Counted from the stretch's first letter, positions 1 through 9,691 are shown. The stretch is 64,000 nucleotides of DNA from Flagellimonas nanhaiensis (GCF_003382275.1 NZ_QTJX01000002.1:62001-126000), one strand, 5' to 3'. Program-made: numbers and translations. The notes: generated by a model not told the origin, from the letters alone.

Positions 1-1
1 C

Positions 2-1630
2 CTTCCCCTTCCCAATATTGCCCCACATCTTACGGAGCGTATTAGAAATGAATACTCTGGGAAACGAATCACGACTTCAATCTATAGGTCCTTGCAGTTG
101 CAGTTGAATACCTTGGCCGAAAGACATTATCAGCAATTAAAGAGCAACGAAATCCATAATCTGGCCATCTTGGTACTGGATGTGGAAAACCGTAAGGTTT
201 TGGGATATGTGGGCAATTCTCCATCCGGAAAAACACATGGAAGCTATGTGGATATCATCTCCAAAAAAAGAAGTACTGGAAGTACGTTAAAGCCTTTGCT
301 TTTCGCTTCACTTTTGGACGAAGGGCACATACTCCCACATAGTCTGGTAAGGGATATTCCAACGGTAATCAATGGGTACAACCCCAAAAACTTTGATAGA
401 AAACATACTGGGGCCGTTCCTGCAAGCAAAGCACTTTCGCGTTCCCTGAATGTCCCTGCCGTTCGTTTGCTGCGACAGTACGGGCTTCAAAAGTTCTACA
501 ACAAACTTCATAAAATGAATTTGAAATCATTGGACAGACCGGCTTCGCATTACGGTCTTCCCTTGATCCTTGGAGGAGGCGAAAGCTCTTTGTGGGATGT
601 GACCAAGACCTACGCATCTATGGCTTCAACACTGAACCATTTTGTATCCAGCTCAAGCGCCTATTTTGAACATGAGTTTGTAGACCCATCCTACTTGATG
701 AATGAAGAAATCTCATTTGGAAAACAACAATTAGACCCCCAGATTGTTGGCGCAGGAGCCATTTATAGCACTTTTCAGGCCATGTATGAGGTCAATAGGC
801 CCGAAGGAGATGAAAACTGGCACTTTTTTGATGCTGCACAGCCATTAGCTTGGAAAACTGGAACCAGCTTCGGGTTTAAGGACGCTTGGGCGGTGGGAGT
901 GACCCCTAAATATGCCATTGGTGTATGGGTGGGCAATGCAGATGGCGAAGGCCGACCCGGTCTTACCGGAATAGCCACAGCAGCCCCATTACTCTTTGAT
1001 GTGTTGGATGCCCTTCCGCAGAGTGGTTGGTTTCAAGAACCTTTTGACGATTTAATTGAATTGGAGGTTTGCTCGCAAAGTGGATATCGAGCTTCGGTAT
1101 ATTGCGATGATGTTCAGAAAAAACTGGTCCCCACTTATGGAAAAAGAAGCAATCCATGCCCGTTTCATCAGCAAGTATTCTTAGATGCTTCGCAACGGTT
1201 TCGTGTGAATTCTGATTGTTATCCCCTGGAAGATATGGTAGCAAAAAATTGGTTTGCATTTCCTCCTGCCATCGAATATTACTATACTTCAACCAATCCC
1301 AATTACAAACCTCTTCCGCCCTTCTTGGAAAACTGTTCAGTGCTGGAGAGCCATCCTATGGAGTTTATCCATCCGAAAAAAAATGAAGAAATCTTGCTCC
1401 CGAAGGATTTGGGCGGGAACAATTCTACAGAGGTCATTTTCCAATTGGCCCATCAGCAAGCTAATAGCACGGTATATTGGTATTTGGATGAAACCTATAT
1501 TGGTTCCACAACCCAATTTCATGAATTGATCTATCAAATTGAGCCCGGTGAGTACATCCTTACCACGGTGGACGACCAAGGCAATCGTTTACAGCAAAAT
1601 ATTCAGGTTAGGCTCGCCTCTGAAAGCTAG
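2..1630 (+). CDS. pbpC: Penicillin-binding protein 1C, 3' part (partial)
   Basis: C-terminal part of a bifunctional class A peptidoglycan synthase. The frame is open from base 2, so the start and the glycosyltransferase domain lie outside the window; the TTG at 92 is only an internal codon. Counting from that TTG, the transpeptidase motifs are STLK at 64-67 (acyl-enzyme serine and lysine), an SLN motif after 'LSR', and KTGTS near 256. The C-terminal ~100 residues match the extra domain typical of PBP1C. The enzyme is expected to act at the outer face of the inner membrane, cross-linking peptidoglycan. It converges on der with a 2-bp gap and no clear terminator. Identity as PBP1C rather than PBP1A rests on the domain order and the C-terminal domain. 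Confidence 0.9.
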   Translation, partial: LPLPNIAPHLTERIRNEYSGKRITTSIYRSLQLQLNTLAERHYQQLKSNEIHNLAILVLDVENRKVLGYVGNSPSGKTHGSYVDIISKKRSTGSTLKPLLFASLLDEGHILPHSLVRDIPTVINGYNPKNFDRKHTGAVPASKALSRSLNVPAVRLLRQYGLQKFYNKLHKMNLKSLDRPASHYGLPLILGGGESSLWDVTKTYASMASTLNHFVSSSSAYFEHEFVDPSYLMNEEISFGKQQLDPQIVGAGAIYSTFQAMYEVNRPEGDENWHFFDAAQPLAWKTGTSFGFKDAWAVGVTPKYAIGVWVGNADGEGRPGLTGIATAAPLLFDVLDALPQSGWFQEPFDDLIELEVCSQSGYRASVYCDDVQKKLVPTYGKRSNPCPFHQQVFLDASQRFRVNSDCYPLEDMVAKNWFAFPPAIEYYYTSTNPNYKPLPPFLENCSVLESHPMEFIHPKKNEEILLPKDLGGNNSTEVIFQLAHQQANSTVYWYLDETYIGSTTQFHELIYQIEPGEYILTTVDDQGNRLQQNIQVRLASES

Positions 1631-1632
1631 CT

Positions 1633-2934
1633 TTATTTCTTCCGCATAAAAATGGTAATGGGAACTCCAGTAAAATCAAAGTTTTCCCTAAGCTTGTTCT
1701 CGAGAAAACGCTTGTACGGTTCCCTAATGTACTGTGGCAGATTACAGAAGAAAGCAAATTGCGGATAATTAGTGGGCAACTGTGTGCAGAACTTGATTTT
1801 TACGTATTTGCCTTTGTAAGCCGGGGGCGGTGTTTTTTCTATGATGGGCAACATCACATCGTTCAACTTTCTGGTCTGTATTTTCTTTGAGCGATTTTTG
1901 AACACGTCCACTGCCGTTTCAATAGCTTTGTAGATACGCTGTTTGGTCAATACCGATACGAACAGAATAGGTACATCCACAAAGGGCTCTATAACTTTTT
2001 TGATTTTGGCCGTATATTCTTTTACAGAGTTGGTCTCTTTTTCCACCAAATCCCATTTATTGACCAAAATGACAATTCCTTTATTGTTACGCTGTGCCAA
2101 CCAAAAAATATTCTGCACCTGTCCGTCAAAACCTCTAGAAGCATCCAACATTAGAATACAGACATCGCAATGTTCAATGGCCCTAACAGAACGCATTACG
2201 GAGTAAAACTCTAGATCTTCCTTTACTTTGGATTTTCTTCGGATGCCTGCCGTGTCCACCAAATTGAACTCAAAACCAAATCGGTTGTATTTGGTATCGA
2301 TACTATCTCGGGTGGTCCCAGCAATATCGGTAACGATATAACGATCTTCGCCAATCAAAGCATTAATAAAAGAAGACTTTCCAGCATTGGGCCTACCAAC
2401 AACTGCAAATCTTGGCAGCTCACTTTCTTCCTCCTCATATTCTGGCAAAACCTCGACAACGGCATCCAGCAGTTCCCCGGTGCCGCTTCCGTTGATACTG
2501 GACAAGGGATAAAATTCTCCCAATCCCAACGCATAAAACTCCATAGCATCGGCTTGTCTTTGGGAATTATCAACTTTGTTGACCGCCAAAAAAACGGGTT
2601 TGTTCACTTTTCGCAATAACTTGGCCACGTCCTCATCCATGCCCGTTACCCCAGATTCCACATCCACCATAAAAATGATGGCATCCGCTTCATCAATGGC
2701 GAGCTCCACTTGTTTATCAATCTCCTTTTCAAATATATCATCACTGCCCACCACATATCCACCGGTATCGATTAAAGAAAACTCCTTTCCGTTCCAATCA
2801 CTTTTTCCATAGTGGCGGTCACGGGTTACACCGCTAACAGCATCCACAATGGCCTCACGACGTTGAATCAACCGATTAAAAAAAGTAGATTTCCCCACAT
2901 TGGGTCTTCCCACAATGGCCACAATAGCACTCAT
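1633..2934 (-). CDS. der: Ribosome biogenesis GTPase Der (EngA)
   Basis: Double-GTPase that assists 50S subunit maturation. From the chosen start, G1 of the first domain is GRPNVGKS at 9-16, with DTGG and NKVD following. The second domain repeats [12 protein letters not shown] and NKWD. A KH-like C-terminal domain follows, ending in basic residues. Length (433 aa) is normal. The frame can open two codons earlier at 2940 (Met-Gln-Met), but the family starts directly before the beta strand leading into G1, so the ATG at 2934 is preferred. A TAnnTTTG box on this strand at 2951-2958 would give a very short leader. The gene is divergent from the membrane protein at 3011. Confidence 0.97.
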   Translation of the reverse strand: MSAIVAIVGRPNVGKSTFFNRLIQRREAIVDAVSGVTRDRHYGKSDWNGKEFSLIDTGGYVVGSDDIFEKEIDKQVELAIDEADAIIFMVDVESGVTGMDEDVAKLLRKVNKPVFLAVNKVDNSQRQADAMEFYALGLGEFYPLSSINGSGTGELLDAVVEVLPEYEEEESELPRFAVVGRPNAGKSSFINALIGEDRYIVTDIAGTTRDSIDTKYNRFGFEFNLVDTAGIRRKSKVKEDLEFYSVMRSVRAIEHCDVCILMLDASRGFDGQVQNIFWLAQRNNKGIVILVNKWDLVEKETNSVKEYTAKIKKVIEPFVDVPILFVSVLTKQRIYKAIETAVDVFKNRSKKIQTRKLNDVMLPIIEKTPPPAYKGKYVKIKFCTQLPTNYPQFAFFCNLPQYIREPYKRFLENKLRENFDFTGVPITIFMRKK

Positions 2935-2950
2935 CTGCACGAAATTTTGG

Positions 2951-2958
2951 CAAAAATA
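2951..2958 (-). promoter_or_regulatory. Candidate -7 box for der
   Basis: Read on the minus strand this is TATTTTTG, an exact match to the Bacteroidota -7 consensus TAnnTTTG, 17 bp upstream of the preferred der start. No clear TTTG -33 box is visible at the right distance. Confidence 0.45.
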
Positions 2959-3010
2959 CCATTTATTGTGAAGAAAAAATGATACCTTTTTTAATCAATT
3001 TCAATCTGTT

Positions 3011-3514
3011 ATGAGCGATCTTACCAATGAAGTAGTCTTAAGACCCCGTTTTCAACTATCCTTGAAAACCGATATTGATCACTTAAAACAGATTTTTGAC
3101 AAAAGCCCGGAAAGTCAATTTTTGGTAAAGCGATTGGATGAACATGTCTATATCCGATTCAAAAAGTCTGAGACTACTTTTTGGTCTCCCCAACTTCATT
3201 TGGAGTTGATGTCCTTTGAGGAAGGAGTGAGCAAAATACATGGCGTTTTTGGCCCCAATCCCACACTTTGGACCTTTTTTATGTTCCTTCATTTTGGGGT
3301 AGGCACCTTATTCATCATTCTAGGAATCTTTGCTTATTCCAATCACTCCTTGGGTCATGACACCACTCTTTGGTTGGCTGGAATGATATTTTTGGTGTTA
3401 CTCTGGTTTGCCCTCTACGCATTCGGAAGAATGGGAAAATCCAAAGGCAAGGGGCAGATGGACCAATTAAAGGCTTATTTGAGGGAACAGATTTCTAAAT
3501 TTCCGCGAGTCTAG
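3011..3514 (+). CDS. Hypothetical two-TM membrane protein
   Basis: A 167-aa protein of unrecognised family. The N-terminal ~80 residues are soluble and contain several aromatic beta-strand-like stretches. Two hydrophobic segments follow at about 86-108 and 116-137, then a short basic tail (GRMGKSKGKG). There is no signal peptide and no catalytic motif I can name. It lies between the divergent der and the convergent era, so it is probably a single-gene unit. The reading frame is long and uninterrupted with normal codon use, so it is likely a real protein; the function is unknown. Confidence 0.75.
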   Translation: MSDLTNEVVLRPRFQLSLKTDIDHLKQIFDKSPESQFLVKRLDEHVYIRFKKSETTFWSPQLHLELMSFEEGVSKIHGVFGPNPTLWTFFMFLHFGVGTLFIILGIFAYSNHSLGHDTTLWLAGMIFLVLLWFALYAFGRMGKSKGKGQMDQLKAYLREQISKFPRV

Positions 3515-3570
3515 ATTACTGGCCTTAGGCAATTTATCTTTAAAAATATCGGTTGTAGAAAGGGAAAGCA

Positions 3571-4452
3571 TCAGTTATTGTAACCAAAGCGCTTGAGTTG
3601 CTGCGCATTGCTTCGCCAGTTTTTATTGACCTTAACATAGAGTTCGATATGAACTTGTTTCGCAAAAAACTTTTCTAAATCCTTACGAGCCTCTACCCCT
3701 ACTTTTTTTAATGCACTTCCCTTATGCCCAATGATGATTCCTTTTTGAGTATCTCGCTCCACCATGATCACGGAGCGAATTCTGATAATATTCTCGTCTT
3801 CCAAAAATTCTTCGGTCTCCACTTCAACTGAATAGGGTATTTCCTTTTTGTACTGAAGCAATATCTTCTCACGTATGGTCTCGTTGACAAAAAATCGCTC
3901 TGGCTTATCCGTCAATTGATCTTTAGGGTAATAGGGTGGACCCTCGGGCAATAGTTCCAGTATACGTTCAAAAACTTCCTTTACATTAAAGTTCTCCAAT
4001 GCAGAAATAGGATGGATTTCGGCTTTTGGCAGCTGTTTTTGCCAATGTTGAACTTGCTCTTCCAACATGTTCTGGTCCGAGGCATCAATCTTGTTGAGCA
4101 GCAAAAGGACAGGAATTTTGCTATTTTTTATTTTTTTGAAAAAGGATTCGTCCTTGAGTGCTTTTTCTCCAATCTCCACCATATAAATCAATACATCAGC
4201 ATCTTCAAGAGCGGACTTTACAAAATCCATCATTGAAGATTGAAGTTCGTAAGCTGGTTTAATGATTCCAGGAGTATCGGAAAAAATCACCTGAAAATCC
4301 TCTCCATTTACAATTCCCAATATCCGATGACGGGTAGTTTGGGCCTTTGAGGTAATAATGGACAGTTTTTCGCCCACAAAGGCATTCATCAATGTGGATT
4401 TCCCCACATTTGGATTCCCAATGATATTTACAAAACCTGCTTTATGTCCCAC
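3571..4452 (-). CDS. era: GTPase Era
   Basis: Single-domain GTPase that binds the 3' end of 16S rRNA during 30S assembly. G1 is GNPNVGKS near residues 12-19, then DTPG and NKID. The C-terminal third is a KH domain containing a GHKGSALKK loop. Length (293 aa) matches the family. The start overlaps the end of the upstream symporter gene by 11 bp, so the two are probably co-transcribed and era may be translationally coupled. It converges on the small membrane protein at 3011-3514. Confidence 0.97.
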   Translation of the reverse strand: MGHKAGFVNIIGNPNVGKSTLMNAFVGEKLSIITSKAQTTRHRILGIVNGEDFQVIFSDTPGIIKPAYELQSSMMDFVKSALEDADVLIYMVEIGEKALKDESFFKKIKNSKIPVLLLLNKIDASDQNMLEEQVQHWQKQLPKAEIHPISALENFNVKEVFERILELLPEGPPYYPKDQLTDKPERFFVNETIREKILLQYKKEIPYSVEVETEEFLEDENIIRIRSVIMVERDTQKGIIIGHKGSALKKVGVEARKDLEKFFAKQVHIELYVKVNKNWRSNAQQLKRFGYNN

Positions 4453-5809
4453 TTTGTTTCATCTTTTGAAAGTAACTTTTTGCCGCTGCATTCACCTTTG
4501 GTGAAAGATAGAGGACGGCAATCATATTGGGTATTACCATAAGGGCATAGGCCAAATCAATCAAATTGATGACCAAATCCACCGAGGCAACTGCTGCAAA
4601 AATGATAGTCAATACAAAATACCAATTGTAGTATTTACCAATATTCGCGTTGGTTAAAAAGGATAGGCATTTAACCCCATAATACGAGTAGGTAAACAAA
4701 GTAGATAGTGCAAAAGCAGAGACAATGACCATCAAAAGGACATCTCCATAGCCAAAAAGAGATTTCTTGAACGCAATCAGCGTCATTAAAATACCGTTGC
4801 TTTCCGCTTCAAGATAAGCTCCGCTCAATATAATGACCACTGCCGTAAGGGTACAAACCACAATGGTATCAATAAAAGGGCCCAACATGGCCACCAATCC
4901 TTCTTTAATAGGCTCATCTGTTTTGGATTGTCCGTGGTACATGGGTGCACTACCCAGACCTGCCTCATTGGAAAACATGGCCCTACGCACCCCAAGAATC
5001 ACCAGGCCCCAAAAACCGCCAGCGGCCATGGTCTTAAAATTAAACGCCTCAGTAACAATAAGTTTTAAAGAAGGCCAAATTTGTTCAGAATTGGTGAACA
5101 TAACCACCAGAACGGCCAAAAAATAGAGCAATACCATAAATGGTACTATGGCCGATGCAACCTTGGCTATTTTCTTTAATCCTCCAAAAATCACAAAAGA
5201 TGTAATTATAGCCAGGGATATTCCCACTATCAGCTGCCAATTGAAGTTACCTAAAAGTGCCAAATTTTTGTTTGGGTCAACCACATTCATAAAGGTTTGG
5301 GTGAACTGGTTTGCTGTAAAAACCCCTAAAAAACCAAATAATCCAGCTATGCTGAAGAAAACGGCCAGCGGTTTTGCTCCTTTTCCAATCCCTTGTGTAA
5401 TATAGAACATAGGCCCACCTTGAAGTCTCCCGTTGGAGTCTTCTCCCCTAAACATGATTGCGAGGCTACAGGAATAGAATTTAATACACATTCCAATGAG
5501 TGCGGTAATCCAAATCCAGAAAACCACTCCTGGACCTCCCATATAAATTGCAATGGCCACTCCAGATATGTTTCCGAGTCCGACCGTGGCTGCTACCGCT
5601 GCAGACAAGGCCTGCAAATGACTCACATCTCCTTTTGCTTCTTTTGAATCGTGCTTGCCAGCTGTTATGGCTATGGCATGGCCAAAATAACGATAGGGTA
5701 AAAATTTAGACTGAAAAACAAGAAACAGGCCTCCACCGATAAGGAGGATAAGCATGGCCCATTCTGTATAGGGCAGCATTGCTGACAAAAAATCGTTGAT
5801 TTTATCCAT
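4442..5809 (-). CDS. Sodium:alanine symporter (AGCS family)
   Basis: An inner-membrane amino acid:cation symporter of 455 aa with about ten to eleven hydrophobic segments. Family signatures include ATVGLGNISGVAIAIYMGGPG near residues 75-95, a GGPMFYI stretch near 130, and SNEAGLGSAP near 283. These are typical of the alanine/glycine:cation symporters. The substrate is probably alanine or glycine driven by sodium, inferred from the family. It overlaps era downstream by 11 bp on the same strand. Its 5' flank carries the tRNA-fMet gene in the opposite orientation. Confidence 0.93.
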   Translation of the reverse strand: MDKINDFLSAMLPYTEWAMLILLIGGGLFLVFQSKFLPYRYFGHAIAITAGKHDSKEAKGDVSHLQALSAAVAATVGLGNISGVAIAIYMGGPGVVFWIWITALIGMCIKFYSCSLAIMFRGEDSNGRLQGGPMFYITQGIGKGAKPLAVFFSIAGLFGFLGVFTANQFTQTFMNVVDPNKNLALLGNFNWQLIVGISLAIITSFVIFGGLKKIAKVASAIVPFMVLLYFLAVLVVMFTNSEQIWPSLKLIVTEAFNFKTMAAGGFWGLVILGVRRAMFSNEAGLGSAPMYHGQSKTDEPIKEGLVAMLGPFIDTIVVCTLTAVVIILSGAYLEAESNGILMTLIAFKKSLFGYGDVLLMVIVSAFALSTLFTYSYYGVKCLSFLTNANIGKYYNWYFVLTIIFAAVASVDLVINLIDLAYALMVIPNMIAVLYLSPKVNAAAKSYFQKMKQSGT

Positions 5810-5879
5810 AAAGTAGAAAATCCGAATTTATGGATTTTAAGCTGGATTGACCTACTTGATTTAGGAATATTGGCTTTGG

Positions 5880-5912
5880 TTTGGAAATAACCTAAAAACG
5901 GTTGTATATTTG
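5880..5912 (+). promoter_or_regulatory. Promoter of tRNA-fMet
   Basis: A -33 box TTTG at 5880-5883 and a -7 box TATATTTG at 5905-5912, separated by 21 bp, match the Bacteroidota housekeeping consensus (TTTG ... TAnnTTTG). The tRNA begins 11 bp after the -7 box. Confidence 0.75.
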
Positions 5913-5922
5913 CCGTCCACAT

Positions 5923-5995
<73 letters not shown>

Positions 5996-6002
5996 CTTAG
6001 AA

Positions 6003-6053
6003 AACCCGTTGATATGCAGTCATCAAAAACTGTTTTCAACGGGTTCTTTTTTT
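6003..6053 (+). terminator. Intrinsic terminator of tRNA-fMet
   Basis: Perfect 10-bp arms AACCCGTTGA (6003-6012) and TCAACGGGTT (6036-6045) are followed by C and seven T at 6047-6053. The loop is 23 nt. Confidence 0.75.
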
Positions 6054-6452
6054 GATGAACCCAAAATAGCCTCGATCTCATCAATGGTCAATGCTCTTAT
6101 AACAACGTGCATTATCTTGTAACGGTTTTGCCGCTAAGTTGGTTGAGGGTTGTTGCTAAATTTCTTACTCGAAGAATAATTTTGCGGTTTTCTTCCTGCC
6201 TAACCAAAAAAACTTGATTGCATAGACCACATTAAACAAAGTTTGGTTCATCCCATGCCTTACCTTCATTCATGCTCTTTGTTCCGTTTCTCTATGGACT
6301 TTGGCTATGTTTTGAGCTAATATCGCTTTCAGGATTCAACCAAAGCATAGGAATACACTCTTTTTTTATTTATAATGTGGATAAAAATCATGGTTTTTTT
6401 TAATCCGCACCTTTATTTTTAACGATATGAACTGAAAAAAACAAATCACATC
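6054..6452. other. Non-coding stretch between tRNA and EF-G paralogue
   Basis: About 400 bases without a convincing gene. On the minus strand, 6020-6109 reads as a 29-residue frame (ending near the terminator) that looks faintly protein-like, but it has no upstream continuation. Near 6414-6421 there is TATTTTTA, one base off the -7 consensus and a possible promoter for the next gene. Otherwise I see nothing. Confidence 0.4.
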
Positions 6453-8576
6453 ATGAAAGTTTACGATGACAAGCATATCAAAAATGTGGTATTCGTGGGT
6501 GCCCATGGAAGCGGTAAAACCACGCTCGCCGAAACAATGTTGTTCGAGGCGGGTCTGATCAACCGTCGCGGAACGGTAGAGAACAAGAATACTGTATCAG
6601 ATCACCATGATATAGAACACGAACGCGGGACATCGGTCCTTGCCACCCCACTGCATACCGAGTGGCGCAACTACAAGATCAACATTATCGACACCCCCGG
6701 ACTTGATGATTTTATCGGAGAGATTCTTTCTTCCATTCGCGTGGCCGATTCTATCGTAACCGTCATCAATGCCCGGTATGGTGTGGAGATAGGAACAGAG
6801 ATCATTTGGAACTATATTGCCCGCTACAACAAACCCACCATTTTTGTCATCAATCAAATCGATCAATCCAATGCGAATTTCGATGATAGTTTTAAAGGAA
6901 TCCGCTCCCTTGTGGGATCCAATGCTGTAAAAATTCAATATCCCTTGGTCATCGATGGGGCGCAGTGTATCGTAGATGTACTTAAAATGAAGCTTTACAA
7001 ATTTGGCCCTAATGGTGGGAAACCCGAAAAATTGCCCATCCCCGATAACCAAAAAGAACTGGCAAACCAATTGCACAACGAATTGGTCGAAAAGGCCGCC
7101 GAAAACGACATGGACCTATTGGAAATCTTTGTGGAGAAGGGAACGTTGAGCGAAGAAGAAATGCGACAAGGCATTAAACAAGGTATGCTCAATCATGAAC
7201 TCTTTCCTGTTTTCTGTATTTCCGCCCTTCAGGATATGGGCAGCGGCCGACTTATGGGCTTTATTGATAACGTAGCCCCAGCCGCAGCCGATCTGAAACC
7301 AGAGCAGAGTGTAGAGGGCAAAACCGTTAAGCCATTGCCTACAGAACCTACAGTGCTTTTCGTATTTAAGACGGAATTTCTGCCAAATGTGGGCCAGATT
7401 ACGTTTTTCAAAGTAAAATCAGGAGAACTCAAGGCAAACGACAAGCTGGTCAATGCACAGAACGGTGAAACGGAGACGTTGAATCAATTGTTTATCATGG
7501 ACGGCAAGGAGCGCCGCCCCATTTCAAAATTGAACGCAGGTGATATCGGCGCCTCGCTCAAACTAAAACATACTGAAACCAACCATACTTTGCACACCGA
7601 AGGGCATCCGGTAACCATCAAGCCCATTCAATATCCCGAGGCCCGAATTCAGAGGGCGGTGACCGCTGTTGAGAAGCATGATGAGGAAAAAATGATGGAA
7701 GCGCTTAAAAAAATCCACAGCGAAGATCCCACAGTCGTCGTTTCCTATTCTCATGAGTTAAAACAACTGATCTTGGCCTGTCAAGGCGAGTTACAACTAT
7801 CCGTTATCAAATGGTCCTTAGAAAACGGGTATGGAGTCAAGGCCGATTTTTCACGGCCCCGTATTGCGTACCGCGAAACCATAACCCGACCTGCTGCGGC
7901 CAGCTATCGTCATAAGAAACAATCGGGTGGGGCCGGGCAGTTTGCGCAGGTACATATGAAAATCGAACCCTGGTACCAGGATATGGCCGAGCCCGAGGGC
8001 TTTAACATACGGGGCAAAGAAGAAGTAGAACTGCCCTGGGGCGGTAAATTGGTCTTTTATAACTGTATCGTTGGCGGTGTTATCGATCTGCGGTTTTTGC
8101 CTTCGATAAAAAAGGGTATTTTGGAAGTGATGGAGTCCGGTCCGTTGACTGAATCCTATATCCGTGACGTTCGTGTCATGGTCTACGATGGCAAGATGCA
8201 CACGGTCGATTCCAATGACATTGCTTTCAAGATTGCGGGAGCCCACGCTTTCAAGGCCGCTTTTTTGAATGCAAGGCCCAAACTTCTGGAGCCCATCCGT
8301 AACCTTAACGTAAAAGTTCCGGAAGATGCTGTTGGGCAGGTAATGACCGATCTGCAATCGAGGCGAGCCGTTATTTTGGGGATTGAAAGTGCCGATCAGT
8401 ATCAGATTCTTCGGTGTTCCGTCCCTGAAGCAGAACTTTACGGGTATTCTACCGAGCTAAGGTCGCTCACCCAAGGCAAAGCCACATTCCATGCTACCTT
8501 TTCGGCATTTGAGCCCGTTCCAGGAAACATTCAGGAAAAAATCGTAAAAGAAAAAGGTCAACCTGTGGATGCATGA
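6453..8576 (+). CDS. EF-G paralogue (EF-G2-like translational GTPase)
   Basis: A 707-aa protein with the full five-domain layout of elongation factor G. G1 is GAHGSGKT at 16-23, switch I RGTSV near 59-63, G3 DTPG at 80-83 and G4 NQID at 134-137. Canonical EF-G has a catalytic His right after DTPG; here residue 84 is Leu (DTPGLDDF), so GTP hydrolysis may be weak or absent. From memory, a Bacteroides EF-G2 paralogue that translocates without GTPase activity has been described, and this protein resembles it. Domains II-V are intact, including the domain IV region near 490-600. Codon use is somewhat more GC-rich than in the neighbours. Monocistronic, with a hairpin and T-run downstream. Confidence 0.88.
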   Translation: MKVYDDKHIKNVVFVGAHGSGKTTLAETMLFEAGLINRRGTVENKNTVSDHHDIEHERGTSVLATPLHTEWRNYKINIIDTPGLDDFIGEILSSIRVADSIVTVINARYGVEIGTEIIWNYIARYNKPTIFVINQIDQSNANFDDSFKGIRSLVGSNAVKIQYPLVIDGAQCIVDVLKMKLYKFGPNGGKPEKLPIPDNQKELANQLHNELVEKAAENDMDLLEIFVEKGTLSEEEMRQGIKQGMLNHELFPVFCISALQDMGSGRLMGFIDNVAPAAADLKPEQSVEGKTVKPLPTEPTVLFVFKTEFLPNVGQITFFKVKSGELKANDKLVNAQNGETETLNQLFIMDGKERRPISKLNAGDIGASLKLKHTETNHTLHTEGHPVTIKPIQYPEARIQRAVTAVEKHDEEKMMEALKKIHSEDPTVVVSYSHELKQLILACQGELQLSVIKWSLENGYGVKADFSRPRIAYRETITRPAAASYRHKKQSGGAGQFAQVHMKIEPWYQDMAEPEGFNIRGKEEVELPWGGKLVFYNCIVGGVIDLRFLPSIKKGILEVMESGPLTESYIRDVRVMVYDGKMHTVDSNDIAFKIAGAHAFKAAFLNARPKLLEPIRNLNVKVPEDAVGQVMTDLQSRRAVILGIESADQYQILRCSVPEAELYGYSTELRSLTQGKATFHATFSAFEPVPGNIQEKIVKEKGQPVDA

Positions 8577-8596
8577 TTTGGATTTAGTCCCTAAAT

Positions 8597-8655
8597 AGGG
8601 TGTCGAACGCTACGGTCGACCCTACCCGGCAAGAAGCCGATGTCCTGTTTTTTTT
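8597..8655 (+). terminator. Probable terminator after EF-G paralogue
   Basis: A bulged stem pairs 8597-8606 with 8616-8623 (AGGGT-TCGA against TCGACCCT). A second small stem CGGC/GCCG (8627-8639) follows, then eight T at 8648-8655. The T-run is 8 nt past the second stem, so efficiency is uncertain. Confidence 0.4.
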
Positions 8656-8702
8656 AACTTCTTCGTCTTTTGTACTGACGGGCCGGAGCTTTTTGACTAT
8701 GC

Positions 8703-8918
8703 CGGATATTGACAAGCATTATGGAACGAACCCTTAGCTTGCAACTAAAACAATTGGAAAAAGATGGACTTATCACCCGGAAGGTACATTCTCATAAACA
8801 TCCATTAAAAGTCGAATATGCTCTTACCGATATTTGAAAGATCTTGATTCCAATTCTAGAATCCATTGCTAATTGGGGAATGATAGTAGCTCAAGAAAAA
8901 AGGGGAATAATTGAGTGA
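8703..8918 (+). pseudogene. Decayed HxlR-family transcriptional regulator
   Basis: From the ATG at 8721 the frame reads ERTLSLQLKQLEKDGLI, then KVEYALTDI. These are the recognition helix and wing of the HxlR/DUF24 winged-helix family. A TGA at 8835-8837 falls where the family normally has Gly after 'LT(D/E)x'. The same frame then continues with an IPILESIANWG stretch, as expected for the family C-terminus, to a stop at 8916-8918. The N-terminal half is missing; traces resembling 'MPDID' occur in another frame at 8699-8713, suggesting a frameshift too. It is too broken to make a working regulator unless the stop is read through. Confidence 0.65.
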
Positions 8919-9044
8919 TAAAATTTTAACCACAGATTAACGTATCAAGACACCTCTACATTAATAAAAATCAACATGTTAGATGATGAAAATCATTTGA
9001 CGGGCAAATCCACTAACATAATTTGCTTGCAAAAGGAAGAAATC

Positions 9045-9587
9045 ATGAAAGTACTATTCTTTTCTATCTCCCTTATCTTCTTTTTGGGATTGTCCTATGG
9101 ACAAACGGACCATAAAACCACAGTTGGTTTTGAATTAGATGCCGTCCCCTATATTTTCAAAGGATATTATGGTTCGGTCTGGGTTGGTCATGACCATTTT
9201 AGGTATAGAGCCGTAATTACAAAAATAGAAACGCCCGACTTTGTCTTAGAAGATGGTTTCACCAATAACGAAATGAGGGTTTATGCAGCTATTGTAGATT
9301 ACTTTTTTAAACCAAGCTTTGAAGGCTGGTGGATAGGACCTGGTCTAGAGTACTGGGATGCCAAGATACAAACCGACGCTGAGTTGCAAACCGCAGAATA
9401 CAACAATATCATATTTACTATTGGAGGAGGATATGTCTGGAAATTTTATAAAAACTTCTATTTAAACCCGTGGGTGGCCGGTCATCTTAGAGTGGCAGGT
9501 GATAAAGAGGTGATGGTTGATCAAAGTACATTTGAAACTCCAGTGTTTATCCCTGAAATATCCTTAAAATTAGGTTGGCATTTCTAA
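9045..9587 (+). CDS. Secreted outer-membrane barrel-like protein
   Basis: A 180-aa protein. The preferred start is the ATG at 9045, preceded by AAAAGGAAG and followed by a clear signal peptide (basic Met-Lys, hydrophobic run, cleavage after LSYG-Q). The longer frame from 8976 would place 23 unlikely residues before the signal. The mature part has alternating aromatic beta strands (GYYGSVWVG, FTIGGGYVWKF) and ends in WHF with a terminal Phe, typical of outer-membrane barrels. It is too short for a large porin and could be an 8-strand barrel. It follows the dead HxlR gene; whether that regulator once controlled it is only a guess. Function unknown. Confidence 0.75.
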   Translation: MKVLFFSISLIFFLGLSYGQTDHKTTVGFELDAVPYIFKGYYGSVWVGHDHFRYRAVITKIETPDFVLEDGFTNNEMRVYAAIVDYFFKPSFEGWWIGPGLEYWDAKIQTDAELQTAEYNNIIFTIGGGYVWKFYKNFYLNPWVAGHLRVAGDKEVMVDQSTFETPVFIPEISLKLGWHF

Positions 9588-9691
9588 TGTTGTACCTTAA
9601 ATGATAAATAGGCGAAAAATTATCCCGCTATCCACACCTGAAACTGTTGTTGAATTATCACGAGTTTTATTTGCTAAATTCGATACTGAAC

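Noticed and set aside
6003-6053. Possible phage attachment site after the tRNA 3' end.
   Set aside because: The inverted repeat with T-run is a terminator; no direct repeat of the tRNA 3' end and no integrase are in the window.
6020-6109. 29-codon minus-strand frame ('TIDEIEAILGSS') reaching into the tRNA terminator.
   Set aside because: Protein-like but too short, with stops just upstream and no similarity I can name; an integrase remnant next to a tRNA was considered but not supported.
7851-8357. 168-codon minus-strand frame inside the EF-G paralogue.
   Set aside because: Fully antisense to conserved EF-G domains IV-V; no start signal or recognisable family.
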